Shown: positions 53,122-62,924, numbered from the stretch's first letter. The stretch: DNA of 64,000 nucleotides from Vibrio coralliilyticus ATCC BAA-450 (GCF_000176135.1 NZ_ACZN01000017.1:186001-250000); one strand, 5' to 3'. A program made the numbers and translations. Notes: generated from the letters alone by a model not told the origin.

Positions 53122-56100
53122 TTAGTTTGAGTTATCTAAAGACTTTTCTAGTGGTTTTGGCGCTAGTACCACTGTCGGTTGTTTCTCAATCCAATCCTTG
53201 AGCCATTTCTTCCGCTGAGCTTCATCGTATTTCTTCCATGTTTCTGCGGCCGATTTATCTAAGTCATCAGAAGACAACTCTTTCGTCACCAGCCATGGCA
53301 TGTTTTCAAAATAATTTCCAGCCAAAGCAGTGTCATCGCGCAAAGAAGGGATAGAAACCACCAAATCTCGGTTTTTATCGTAATCTTCGCCCCCAACTAA
53401 GCCGACCTGTTTAAGGTGAGCCACCGATAGCTCTAGGTTGTATTTACCGCCAATGACTTTGCCAAAGGGTCTTAAACCCTTTAGGTTAACCCCTGTTGGA
53501 GAGACATATCCAAGCTCAAAACGCATGCAATACACAGCATAGTCCTTACCACGAGAAAGATCGTTATCTGACTCTAGCTTAGTAATAGCTTGGTCTAAAA
53601 ATCCTTGCATGGTGTTCATATCACTTAATGTATCCACTTTTGCAGAAGCTTTAAATGACCACTTACCCGAAGAGTGTTCAAACCCTCCAACATGGTGCAT
53701 CTTGGTAAAATAGATTGGACCTTTTACTTTCTTACCATCATTACCATCTAGATCTAACTGCATACACATATTGACCGATTGCCAATCCATTTTGATGCTG
53801 TCATATACGTCTTTTTCGTGCTTTTCTCCCAAAAGCAGCATGTATATAGCGGCTGGGTCTTCTTTACCCCGATTACCCCAACTAAATCCATCGCGGTGAA
53901 TATTGTCGGCTGAATCGTACCACTTTCGCTCATTGAAAAAGTTCAATCCAGAGGCTTGTGTTTCTATAGCAACAACCTGCTGTTTAATTCCGTGAAGCAC
54001 AGGGATAGTATTCTTACCTCCCTCCTCGCTTCTCAATGTAAAACTTTCAACCAACAAATCTCTCTCGCGCAGTTGGAGATCTTTCTCACCAACACTGGTT
54101 TGCAGCAAGACATATTTGCTCTTATTTAGCGCACCAACCTGAATTTCGTTTTCTTCATTTATCGCTTTGCCTTCCTCAAATGCAAGAGGAAGATAAAACG
54201 CACTTTTGCCATCTTTCTGTCTTATTGCCAGAGAGTAACGCATATTTTTAAAGCCGCCGGCCTCAACATAGCGAGTAAAGGAATCGGTTTCACCATAGTT
54301 ATAACTGGCTTTATATGTGCGAGCCTCTGCTGATGCTGCCATACCAATTAGCGCATCGGTTAACAACAATCTTGCTTTTGATGTCATGGGTTTTAGCCCG
54401 TCGATCATCACGTCACCAAACCGATAGGAGGGAATGTGTTCTATTGCAATAAGCTCTCCGTCTTCATCCAGTCCTTGGCTAGCGTAATAGGCTTTTATCT
54501 CACGATTTTGCTCAAATTCACTGGCCTTCATCGGCAACATCCAATCGCTAAACGCAGGGCCTTGAATATTATAGCCGTCAACCCTGTCGCAACCTATAGT
54601 CACGATACATGGCGAATTATACTGTTGTTTCAGTACTACCTGCACTTTGACTTTATCGTATGGTCCAACATACTCATTATCCTCTTGCTTAATCCAATCT
54701 TGGTAAGCTACCCACGAAGGCTTATCTTCTGGCGCTTTTCTCGCCGATTGAATCAATATTCGGCAGTAACCGATAGCCTCTTGCTTGAGCTCGTACACCT
54801 GCGGGTTAAATGACTTAGCAAAGTTGTCAAACATTGACTCTTCGGGATGATCGTAGAGGACAGTTTGAACAGGAAACACTCGGTTGAATGCACCAGACGC
54901 TTTTGGAGTACTGTGTAAGGGCATGTAACTGTATGGATAAAAACCCTCTACTGAATGGCTTCGCCTCGGTAGTGGCATGTACCTGCTCCCTTCGGGCATC
55001 TTCTTGACCAGTTCGTCGTAGTACTGAACGTCACAACTGTTTTTCCAGTTGGCGGCAAGCGTTGTTCCTTTAATGGTTTTAACAGACCAATTGTCGCTGA
55101 GTATATATTGCTCGATGTATTGCTTAACTTTGTATCGTTCAACCAAGTTTTTAAAACTGACGTCGGAACGGTGCTTAGCTTGCACGCCCAAATCCGCAAG
55201 TAGTAATATCAAGCCGTTCATTGCTAGTGCCCTGAGCTGGTAGCGTTTCAACAACTCTTTCTGTGCCTTTTCACTGTCTAGATAAGCAACCAACTCTTTA
55301 TAACTGTGGCATGTGAACTCTAACTCTATGTTGGTATTTCTCAGCTCAGCCAACAATTCCATATGAATCTTAGACAGACGCTCTAACTCTCGCACCACAT
55401 CGTGCTTTTTGTTGAGATCAGTTAAAAACGAGTCTAAGAAGGCATTGTCTATCAACTTAACGGCTGACGTCAGCGCATTGCCAGCTTCCTTAGCAAACAA
55501 GATACCTCGCGCAACGGGAGCGACGACTGGGATATAAGAGGCGACATCCACTATGCCTTCAAAAATGGCCATGCGTAGCTCGACTTCGGCTTTGTCTTCT
55601 TTCGTCATGGCCGTTTCTAGCGCTAACCGAGAGCGTTCCATTGCTTGTGAGCCATAACGGCTAGGGTGAAATAACACATCCAACGATGACATGTAAATTC
55701 GAATCTCTACCCGACGGTTTTGGCGAAGATTAGGGTTATTGCGGTCAATGCTCTCGCCTTTTTTCGGTATATAGAGTGGCTTACTCTCACCAAATACAGC
55801 CACAGAGATCCTGTCTTTAAACACATCCGAGCTCTCAATCAGTAGCTGCTTAGCATAATTAGCACGGTCCGCAGAAACCTTCATATTCGCTTCTTCGGTA
55901 TCAACCTGACAGGCGTGGCCTTCAATCTCGACCCTCAAGTTAGATTCACTTTCAAGCACCTCAGCCAAAGCGCTTGCTAGCTGACTAAACAACGGAGCGT
56001 TCCGTTCAAGCTCACTTTTGCGAGAATTGAAATTAAACTCAATTTTAATTCCTGCGCCGCGGCTATTATTGACCATAGTAGCTGTGATCTCATCACTCGC

Positions 56101-57867
56101 TGCTCTGGCTTTTTCGAGTACTTGCTCAATCTTCTCTTGCTGATTTTCTCGGCTGGTATTCCAGACAGGAATTTTATCTAGATAGTCATAAGCGACTTCG
56201 CCTATGCCTTGCTTGGCGCTTTTGGCCTTCTTCGCCATCTCAAGAACAGCTTTACCCTTGGTGTATAAGTCAATGCCGCTGTTTATGGTACTAAGCGCAT
56301 TAATGCCTAACGTTGCTCCACCGCTAAACCAGGCCTGAACCACCCGACCAGCGACCACTTGTTGGTTACCAAGCCTAGATTCCATCACAGATGATACAGC
56401 CGTTGCCAATGCGGTTTGACGATCAAATACCTTGTCTTTAAACAGCGCTTTCCAACCGAGGTTTGCTAAGGCGGGATCATGCAAATTACGCAAGTTGTCA
56501 AGGGTCTCTTTGGTACTGTATACACCGTAATAGAGCTCCCCTGCGGCCTTCATCGCATCAGGCATATCCGATTTAACCGCATCCCAATACAATTTGGAGA
56601 CATTATTAAATACCGCCTGTCTTCCGTCCGAGTTTAGGGTTTCTTGTAAACTGCCACTCATTAGCCCCGCGCCAAGTTGAGCAGACGCATCACGGATGTT
56701 TTTCAATAGTACTAAACTTCTCGCCGCTGGGGTATTGGCCGACTTTCCTTGCGGGTTACCTGTGAGGTAGTGTTTCATATGGGTAAAGTACTGTGGGTAC
56801 TGATACATCAGCGACTCTTCGAGTGAAATCATATCACCGCTGACGATGGCAAACTGGCCCAATGGCGTTTGTGGTGAAAAGGTGATTTTTTCACGCAGTT
56901 CGTAAGTGTAAATGGTATCGGCACCATCTTCATAACTTTCAACATTTGCTTGTTGAATAAAATCCGGTACTTCGGCTTTCATACTGCTAGGGATAAACTC
57001 TACGCGAATACTGTATAAGCCTTGTTCAAACTTAGCCGGATCAAGATGAAATAATGCGCACGGGTATTGCTTAGCATCTTCTTGGTCTATATTTTTTGGT
57101 AGAGCGGCTTGCACGCTATCGCCGATTTTTACGTACTCTCCTACTTGTGTGCCTTCCTTCTCTATAATCTGGAACTTATATAAGCTAACCGTTGCATCCT
57201 CATACTCTTTGTCTGAGAAAACTACAGCGCAACTGGCCACCACAGGCAAGACAAAGCCTTTAATCGGCTGTTCGGCATCACTGATCTTTTGATACCAGTC
57301 ATTATAGGTTTGCTGATCCGGCGTTAGCTGGCCGCTAGCGTCAGCTTTATAAGGAGGCGCAAGCTGAGCTGGGCTAATTTCAGTCAGGGTCAGTTTGGCC
57401 TCGCTATTATTCAGCTTCTGGCCCAACTGAGTAATTTTCTCGCTGATCTCTTTTGCGCTTAAATCAGCCAGTGAGGCAATCAGTGGCAACGGAGGAAAAC
57501 GAAAGGTGTGTTCGCGTTTTTCGCTGTTGGCAATATCTGAGCCAAGGATATGAACTGGTGATTCAGGTTTTAGTGCCTCAAATACACCGCTATCATCTGG
57601 CTCACCGCTACCTAGCATGCTGAGCTTAAAATCATGGCGAGTCGCCCAAAGTTGGGGATTAGCGCTATCGGTAATATTGATCATTGGCACCCGAGCTAAA
57701 GGGCGGACATTAGTAATATCTTGGTTATCGATTAAGCTCGTTTGCGCGTGCCAGTTTGGAAAAGCCTTTTCATTGGTTTTACTATCTACTTCCGCTGTAA
57801 AGTACACGCCAAATAAATAATACTCAGCTTCTAATGGAATAACATTAGTTGAGGTAGATTGACTCAT
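53122..57867 (-). CDS. 1581-aa protein with central OmpA-like domain, putative T6SS effector
   Basis: No signal peptide. Residues 1-340 are beta-rich and about 340-600 helical with small-residue hydrophobic stretches (VVQAWFSGGATLGINALSTI). An OmpA-like peptidoglycan-binding domain spans about 607-724 (IKIEFNFNSRKSEL, IEGHACQVDTEEAN, SADRA, NRRVEIRI). Further hydrophobic helices occur near 770-800 and 875-895, and then a long beta-rich C-terminus with no family I recognise. The usual Asp of the GHTD motif is replaced (GHAC). Its start overlaps the lipoprotein stop (ATGA). Absence of a Sec signal together with a periplasmic-type domain fits T6SS delivery; toxicity is inferred, not shown. Confidence 0.75.
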   Translation of the reverse strand: MSQSTSTNVIPLEAEYYLFGVYFTAEVDSKTNEKAFPNWHAQTSLIDNQDITNVRPLARVPMINITDSANPQLWATRHDFKLSMLGSGEPDDSGVFEALKPESPVHILGSDIANSEKREHTFRFPPLPLIASLADLSAKEISEKITQLGQKLNNSEAKLTLTEISPAQLAPPYKADASGQLTPDQQTYNDWYQKISDAEQPIKGFVLPVVASCAVVFSDKEYEDATVSLYKFQIIEKEGTQVGEYVKIGDSVQAALPKNIDQEDAKQYPCALFHLDPAKFEQGLYSIRVEFIPSSMKAEVPDFIQQANVESYEDGADTIYTYELREKITFSPQTPLGQFAIVSGDMISLEESLMYQYPQYFTHMKHYLTGNPQGKSANTPAARSLVLLKNIRDASAQLGAGLMSGSLQETLNSDGRQAVFNNVSKLYWDAVKSDMPDAMKAAGELYYGVYSTKETLDNLRNLHDPALANLGWKALFKDKVFDRQTALATAVSSVMESRLGNQQVVAGRVVQAWFSGGATLGINALSTINSGIDLYTKGKAVLEMAKKAKSAKQGIGEVAYDYLDKIPVWNTSRENQQEKIEQVLEKARAASDEITATMVNNSRGAGIKIEFNFNSRKSELERNAPLFSQLASALAEVLESESNLRVEIEGHACQVDTEEANMKVSADRANYAKQLLIESSDVFKDRISVAVFGESKPLYIPKKGESIDRNNPNLRQNRRVEIRIYMSSLDVLFHPSRYGSQAMERSRLALETAMTKEDKAEVELRMAIFEGIVDVASYIPVVAPVARGILFAKEAGNALTSAVKLIDNAFLDSFLTDLNKKHDVVRELERLSKIHMELLAELRNTNIELEFTCHSYKELVAYLDSEKAQKELLKRYQLRALAMNGLILLLADLGVQAKHRSDVSFKNLVERYKVKQYIEQYILSDNWSVKTIKGTTLAANWKNSCDVQYYDELVKKMPEGSRYMPLPRRSHSVEGFYPYSYMPLHSTPKASGAFNRVFPVQTVLYDHPEESMFDNFAKSFNPQVYELKQEAIGYCRILIQSARKAPEDKPSWVAYQDWIKQEDNEYVGPYDKVKVQVVLKQQYNSPCIVTIGCDRVDGYNIQGPAFSDWMLPMKASEFEQNREIKAYYASQGLDEDGELIAIEHIPSYRFGDVMIDGLKPMTSKARLLLTDALIGMAASAEARTYKASYNYGETDSFTRYVEAGGFKNMRYSLAIRQKDGKSAFYLPLAFEEGKAINEENEIQVGALNKSKYVLLQTSVGEKDLQLRERDLLVESFTLRSEEGGKNTIPVLHGIKQQVVAIETQASGLNFFNERKWYDSADNIHRDGFSWGNRGKEDPAAIYMLLLGEKHEKDVYDSIKMDWQSVNMCMQLDLDGNDGKKVKGPIYFTKMHHVGGFEHSSGKWSFKASAKVDTLSDMNTMQGFLDQAITKLESDNDLSRGKDYAVYCMRFELGYVSPTGVNLKGLRPFGKVIGGKYNLELSVAHLKQVGLVGGEDYDKNRDLVVSIPSLRDDTALAGNYFENMPWLVTKELSSDDLDKSAAETWKKYDEAQRKKWLKDWIEKQPTVVLAPKPLEKSLDNSN

Positions 57868-59003
57868 AATGTCTCCCCTTTAACAAAGTTACCATTATTA
57901 GCAAACGCATTGTAAAGCGATGAGCCCGTTGCACTATGCCCTGTACCTATTTGCTTCCATTTCTGGTAGGTAATTAGCTCCTTATCTTGAGATAACTTAC
58001 TCATCAGCGCCCTAGCAGCACCTTCGCGAATGTAGTTCGCCTCTTTACCCAGAATCTCAAAATAGCGTAGCTTGCCCATTTCTCGCGGGATAATTTCTTC
58101 TGATTGAAAAGTTTTATTTTCCACATCAATTAAATAGCGCTGTTTACGGGTTTCAGCCCATACATATCGACCTTTAGGGCTAATACTTCGCTTACGAAAC
58201 TCATAGTCTTCAAGATTATCTTTATCAGGATCAACCCCAACCCCAAATAGAAACTTATCTTTGGCTTCATCATACACGGCCACACCAAACTCATTGGCTA
58301 CCACACGCTTGCCATTATAAATTGTTGAATATTCATTAAACTTAGTATCAACTTGCTGCTTTTCACCCCTACTTAAGGTGTATTTCCAGTCTTTAAATTT
58401 ATCCACATAATAGAGGTAGCTGCTGTCTTCTGCCCATAAAAACTCGGGGTAGCCGCGCGAGCGGCCAAGCTCAACATACTCACCGGTTTTAAGATCCTTA
58501 ATCACCTTAAACATGCCTTCTTCAGCGGAATAGGCCAAGGCTAAATAACGGTTATTGGGCGACATACGCATCAAGCGAACCTTACCGTTAAATTCATCGG
58601 CCACCAAGCGAAGGTCGGTGCCATCGGTTTTAATGCTCCACACTTTATCGCGTTGCTCATACAAATCATCAGAAGAGTAATTACCATTGTTCCAGCGAAA
58701 TACCACGCGCGGTAAATCGTAAGACGCCTTGTTATTGAGATCTTCTCGCGGCCATTCTTTGGCTTTAAACACAAAGTAGCGCGGTTTACCGGTTTCTTTA
58801 TCGTAAGTCACATAATTATGCTCTGTGATATATACTCGGCCATCTTCCCATTGCTGGGCATTTTTTGCCGCAACCTTCTCTTCGACAGTAAGCGGCTTTT
58901 GCTCTTTGACCACTTTGGCCTGCTCGCTAGGCTCTGTGTCTTGACCATTGCACCCTGCCAGCAAAGCCAAGGCAAGCAAGGTTAAGATTGAATGCTTTTT
59001 CAT
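57864..59003 (-). CDS. Lipoprotein, first copy (putative immunity partner of the 1581-aa protein)
   Basis: 379 aa. Lipobox LLAGC (Cys18); residue 19 is Asn, not Asp, so outer-membrane sorting by Lol is expected. The body is a propeller-like beta protein nearly identical to the second copy over residues about 118-300. Translationally coupled (ATGA) to the large gene downstream. A periplasm-facing lipoprotein paired with a large putative effector is the usual form of T6SS immunity against envelope toxins, though a structural partner role is also possible. Confidence 0.8.
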   Translation of the reverse strand: MKKHSILTLLALALLAGCNGQDTEPSEQAKVVKEQKPLTVEEKVAAKNAQQWEDGRVYITEHNYVTYDKETGKPRYFVFKAKEWPREDLNNKASYDLPRVVFRWNNGNYSSDDLYEQRDKVWSIKTDGTDLRLVADEFNGKVRLMRMSPNNRYLALAYSAEEGMFKVIKDLKTGEYVELGRSRGYPEFLWAEDSSYLYYVDKFKDWKYTLSRGEKQQVDTKFNEYSTIYNGKRVVANEFGVAVYDEAKDKFLFGVGVDPDKDNLEDYEFRKRSISPKGRYVWAETRKQRYLIDVENKTFQSEEIIPREMGKLRYFEILGKEANYIREGAARALMSKLSQDKELITYQKWKQIGTGHSATGSSLYNAFANNGNFVKGETL

Positions 59004-59074
59004 AGTCTTCTCTTTTTATTCTTAACGCGCGCAGCTTGCTGCCCACATATTATTTATCGACAAGTCAGCGCTTA

Positions 59075-60820
59075 TTAGGGTTTATAGGCTAACAAGTCAC
59101 TCAATTTTTTATCGCTAAAAATAACGGTTTGATTGTCACGTTGATGACGGCTGTGGCCTAGATAACCTCTTACCAAGTCAACATTTTTTACCTCAGCAGA
59201 CCAACCTGAAAACTTAATATGTCGAATACCTTTCTCATTAGGCATACAATCTCTTAAGTAAGTGCGCTGACTCCAGTCACCTTTCGTATCTCGTAGCTCA
59301 AAATAATCGTCAGACTCATCAACCATGGGGTCGCTCGGATAGGCAAAGATTAACGGACTCAGTGGTCCATTTATGTAAACACCCGCAATTGTTTTCTCCA
59401 ACTGACTGGCAATCACGGTATATTGGCTAACCTGCTCTGGAGAAACTTTTGGTATCGCTAAGGCCCTTGTAACGCCCTCTCCTGTTTTAAAGCTTTGAGC
59501 ACTGCTGTAGTACTCCATATCAGTTAGCTCAGTCGCTTGACTTGGGTCAGACTCAAATGCCGTAAGTTGCTCCGGGCTTAGTTGATCCTCACTATAATAG
59601 AGCGAGACACTTTGTTGCTCACCAAGTATTTTGTATGGTATCCAGATATGCGGCAAAGCCCGACCACTTGCCTCTCGGTGAGTCTGGCTAGCACCTTTGA
59701 ATGGACTAAGCATGGTTTCAACTTTCACTACAACATGAGGGTCATAATCAGTCATCACAACTTCAACTTCCTCTTCAGTTAAGTTAAAAACGCGCACTTC
59801 TCCGACATCATTGAGTATCCCTTCAGATACTACTTCTCCATTTTGGCGTATTTGAAATGGCTCGTAGGAAAATGGACTGCCCCTCTCCGGGTCAGTAATA
59901 CGAATATCAGCGTGTCGTTTAGGTTTCGCGCTCTCTGGTTGTGCATTACGGTAATAGTCAATATTGATGTCTGAAAAGTATCCTTTCTCATCAATGGCCA
60001 ACTCGCGCCATACCTTATCTTTCCAAAGTACGTAAATGTAACCTGACATATGACGAGCAGCAGACTTTTCGGACTTTTCTCCAGTTAGGAAGTAAAGTGG
60101 AACCACAGGCACCAACACATTATCCCACTCGTCCATTTCATCACTGGAATCAACTGGCTCAACATTTTCTGCCAGTAGAAGTTTGAGAGGCGTTGCAGAA
60201 CCACTTAGGGGAATAGCTAGGTATAGGTTTCTTGGCTCTTCTTCTAGGCTTTTAAATACTGAAACGCTGCGGTGATTTTTGCTGGAGTCTTTGCGTGGTT
60301 TAGCGATTTTTTCTTTTTGAGTGCCGGTCTCCGACAACATGAGGTAGGCAGCGTTGTTCGGCCACTGGCCCGCAAACTCGACCACAATTTTTTTATCCGG
60401 AGAAGGTTCTACGGGAGTGAAACTAAGGTTGCGTGCCAAAGGTACATCGTCAGTGACTGTATCGTAGTTCGCTTTGACGACTTTTTTGGGTTGCTCGGAG
60501 GCAAACTCATCGACGCGCATTTTTAACGCAGGGTAAGCCTGAAGCTGTGCATCTGAAAGCGGGGTTCGACGTGCAAAAGAGGATAACGCGACCCACTCTA
60601 CACGAACAAGGCGCTGTTTGATGTTAGATAGTAGGCTGTGGATGTCTTTTTTAGCCGACTGGGGGATAGTATCAGACAAAGGCTTTGGTAGCTGTCTGAG
60701 CACATCCTGAAGATTGCGCGTACGCGAGAGCTGCCCGATGCATTCATCTGGCGACAGTATGTAGTCTAACACGTCCCTAGAAACTGCGTTTCCTGGAACA
60801 AATTTGCAAACTAATTGCAT
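59075..60820 (-). CDS. 581-aa accessory protein, first gene of putative effector operon
   Basis: No signal peptide or membrane helix. Unrecognised overall. Two local features suggest spike-associated proteins. One is GYIYVLWKDKVWRELAIDEKG, given as its GYIYVLWKDKVWRELAI core, a display strand pattern seen in T6SS N-terminal cargo regions. The other is a transthyretin-like stretch (PFSYEPFQIRQNGEVVSEGI, ending NDVGEVRVF) of the kind appended to spike proteins. GGAG precedes the ATG at 60820; the frame is open to 60868. Lies 71 bp upstream of the first lipoprotein gene. Candidate adaptor/chaperone or a second effector (inference). Confidence 0.65.
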   Translation of the reverse strand: MQLVCKFVPGNAVSRDVLDYILSPDECIGQLSRTRNLQDVLRQLPKPLSDTIPQSAKKDIHSLLSNIKQRLVRVEWVALSSFARRTPLSDAQLQAYPALKMRVDEFASEQPKKVVKANYDTVTDDVPLARNLSFTPVEPSPDKKIVVEFAGQWPNNAAYLMLSETGTQKEKIAKPRKDSSKNHRSVSVFKSLEEEPRNLYLAIPLSGSATPLKLLLAENVEPVDSSDEMDEWDNVLVPVVPLYFLTGEKSEKSAARHMSGYIYVLWKDKVWRELAIDEKGYFSDINIDYYRNAQPESAKPKRHADIRITDPERGSPFSYEPFQIRQNGEVVSEGILNDVGEVRVFNLTEEEVEVVMTDYDPHVVVKVETMLSPFKGASQTHREASGRALPHIWIPYKILGEQQSVSLYYSEDQLSPEQLTAFESDPSQATELTDMEYYSSAQSFKTGEGVTRALAIPKVSPEQVSQYTVIASQLEKTIAGVYINGPLSPLIFAYPSDPMVDESDDYFELRDTKGDWSQRTYLRDCMPNEKGIRHIKFSGWSAEVKNVDLVRGYLGHSRHQRDNQTVIFSDKKLSDLLAYKP

Positions 60821-60998
60821 TTTAGTTCTCCACAACCATTGATGTCCTTTGATTGCGGTAACAAGCAAACCCCTAAGGGTTTATATAACGATTTGGCGAA
60901 AGGCCATTCTACGTATAAATCTAATAATTGCAACCCATACAAAAGACACATTATTTACATAAAGCTCAATTAAATTTTCACTACATCTGTTTTTTAAA

Positions 60999-61103
60999 TA
61001 AAAAAAAGACGCGATTAATAATCACGTCATTGTATCAAACAATAATTTAAGATACGAAACAGATAGTATGTACCACCTGTGCAGGATAGCACCCTCTGGG
61101 TGC
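60999..61103 (-). ncRNA. Candidate small RNA (about 105 nt)
   Basis: Minus strand: -35 TTGCAT (61137-61132), 16-bp spacer, -10 TATAGT (61115-61110), then a predicted transcript. The transcript begins with hairpin GCACCC-AGA-GGGTGC (61103-61089), followed by a single-stranded stretch TATCCTGCACAGGTGGTAC and a GTATC/GATAC stem-loop. It ends in terminator hairpin GACGTGATTA / TAATCGCGTC (61028-61008) with a run of T's. No ORF lies within. This is the layout of an Hfq-type trans-acting RNA. A dyad GTCT-CAA-AGAC (61119-61129) in the promoter spacer may be an operator. I cannot name the family. Confidence 0.55.
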
Positions 61104-61139
61104 AGCGCTACTATACAAAGTCTTTGAGACAATGCAACG

Positions 61140-61683
61140 TGGCAATATTCAGGTCATATATTTCAATTTAACAGCAATAATCGATTTCGATGATAGTTAA
61201 ATAAAACGACAAATGAAAAAAAAGAACGTTTCAATATTCATTCTGCTCATTTCTACATCATATTTAATTTAAATTACTTTCTTTTTTTTACGAAAACTTC
61301 AAAAACCTTCCCATTTTAGACGTTATAGCAACCCAAATTATCCTTTCTAATCAAAAAAACAACTAGATAGAAAGCAACAACCGCGACTGGCCAACAAAGC
61401 GAGACTGGGACAAGGCCTGACTACTCACATATCCAATACTGACGTCTCATTTTCTACAAAATGCATTTAACCTTTAACTTAAATTAAGCGACAGATAGAA
61501 AGGCAATACAGTCAAAAAAACTACCGCATCTTTCTTAATTACCTTCTGTTACTTAAATAATCATTGGAATAGGTAATCGAGTCCTGTTATTTTTTATTGT
61601 AAATACTATTTATCGAAAAAATTTATCTAGATTTTGTCTGGTAAAACTCTATCATTGAACCAAAATCTCAAATAACTATTAAA
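61140..61683. other. Non-coding spacer upstream of the M23 peptidase gene
   Basis: About 540 AT-rich bases. No ORF, repeat or clear promoter is supportable; it must contain the promoter of the peptidase gene. Confidence 0.5.
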
Positions 61684-62646
61684 ATGCATTCAACGTCTAT
61701 TCCCCAAAAAAGTTATCGAGACTATTTGTCTTTTTGGTATCTAGCCCTTATTCCATTGAGCTTGTGCGCACTAGTCGAAATATCACCCTTAAACGACACA
61801 TCTACTAGATATTCAAACGAAACAAACATCAACAAAGTTAATAACACCGAAAACAAAAGAGAAATTGCGCCAAAAACACCAATAACAAAAGACAAATTTA
61901 TTAGCAGCGACGTTGGGTATTCATTTTATGGTACGGCGCTGAGTTTAGGCATTGCCCCAGATACGATTCAAGACCTTGCGTCCCTTTCGGCGGGTAAATT
62001 TGATTTCATCAACTCAGTATCTGGTTCAGGACAATTTGCATTCAAACTCAACGAGAAAGATCAGCTCGTTGCTTTCTTGTATCACGATAAGTTACACACG
62101 TATTATGTCTATAGTACAAAGGCGGGTACATTATTCAGTACTGATGGAGAGCGTTTTTACAAAGATAAGCTGCTCCTTTCTCCTGTATCGCGTCGCTTCA
62201 GAATCAGCTCGCAGTTTAGTCACTCTCGACTACACCCTGTGACTCGTACGATGGCCCCTCATCTTGGAACGGATTACGCCGTGCCAGTTGGTACGCCTGT
62301 TGTTAGTATTTCATCCGGTGAAGTCATCGCCTCTCGATACCACCCGATAGCTGGAAACTACCTTGTTATTCAACACCCAGGTGGATTGAAGACACGCTAT
62401 CTTCACCTTTCTAAGCGCTATGTGAGAAAAGGAGATATTGTCTTACAAGGCGAAACAGTCGGTACAAGTGGCAATACAGGACGAACAACAGGGCCACACC
62501 TTCATTTTGAACTGTGGAAAAACGGTCGGCCAATTGATTTTGAGAAGAAGCGCGCATTTGCCGAAAAAGTAGCGGTTCAGCTCGTGTCATCTCAATCTCA
62601 GGAAGCTCAAAAAGCTTACTTACAGCTAAGTCAGCAGATAAACTAA
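61684..62646 (+). CDS. M23-family (LytM) peptidoglycan endopeptidase
   Basis: 320 aa. An N-terminal membrane anchor/uncleaved signal (YLALIPLSLCALVEI, about residues 18-34) is followed by a low-complexity linker and an OapA/SBP-like segment (SFYGTALSLGIAPDTIQDLA). The M23 domain (about 195-295) carries the zinc ligands HLGTDYAVPVGTP and GPHLHFELW. It would cut peptide crosslinks in the periplasm during growth. No LysM domain. Monocistronic, with a weak ribosome site. Confidence 0.92.
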   Translation: MHSTSIPQKSYRDYLSFWYLALIPLSLCALVEISPLNDTSTRYSNETNINKVNNTENKREIAPKTPITKDKFISSDVGYSFYGTALSLGIAPDTIQDLASLSAGKFDFINSVSGSGQFAFKLNEKDQLVAFLYHDKLHTYYVYSTKAGTLFSTDGERFYKDKLLLSPVSRRFRISSQFSHSRLHPVTRTMAPHLGTDYAVPVGTPVVSISSGEVIASRYHPIAGNYLVIQHPGGLKTRYLHLSKRYVRKGDIVLQGETVGTSGNTGRTTGPHLHFELWKNGRPIDFEKKRAFAEKVAVQLVSSQSQEAQKAYLQLSQQIN

Positions 62647-62659
62647 CGACATCTCGGTT

Positions 62660-62687
62660 AACGTGCGTAAGAAAAATTACGTGCGTT
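62660..62687 (+). terminator. Possible transcription end hairpin after M23 gene
   Basis: AACGTGCGTAA / TTACGTGCGTT pairs over 11 bp in RNA (two G-U pairs) around a GAAAAA loop, 14 bp after the stop. The T-run is poor, so termination is uncertain. Confidence 0.4.
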
Positions 62688-62755
62688 AGCTTCTAAGATA
62701 GCTAATTAGCAATATTTGCTGCTGAAAGTTTAAGGGGAGTTTTTATATGAAGAGT

Positions 62756-62830
<75 letters not shown>

Positions 62831-62924
62831 ATCATCGTGAAGACCCATTCAATATGCCACATCAGCCTGAAAAGAAAAGTCTTTTTTTAGTTTTCAGGTT
62901 TAAGTGCTGACTTTATGTTCAAAC

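Noticed and set aside
60871..60886. AAACCC-CTAA-GGGTTT dyad upstream of the 581-aa gene
   Set aside because: Short stem with no T-run and no repeat elsewhere; not enough to call an operator or terminator.
60999..61103. Identification of the small RNA as a known Vibrio RNA (Qrr or VqmR)
   Set aside because: No vqmA-type gene is adjacent, the Qrr core and sigma54 promoter are absent, and I cannot verify the sequence match without a search.
62868..62901. A/T-rich hairpin CCTGAAAA / TTTTCAGG after the diguanylate cyclase gene
   Set aside because: Long loop and weak stem with no clean T-run; could be a terminator but the support is too thin.
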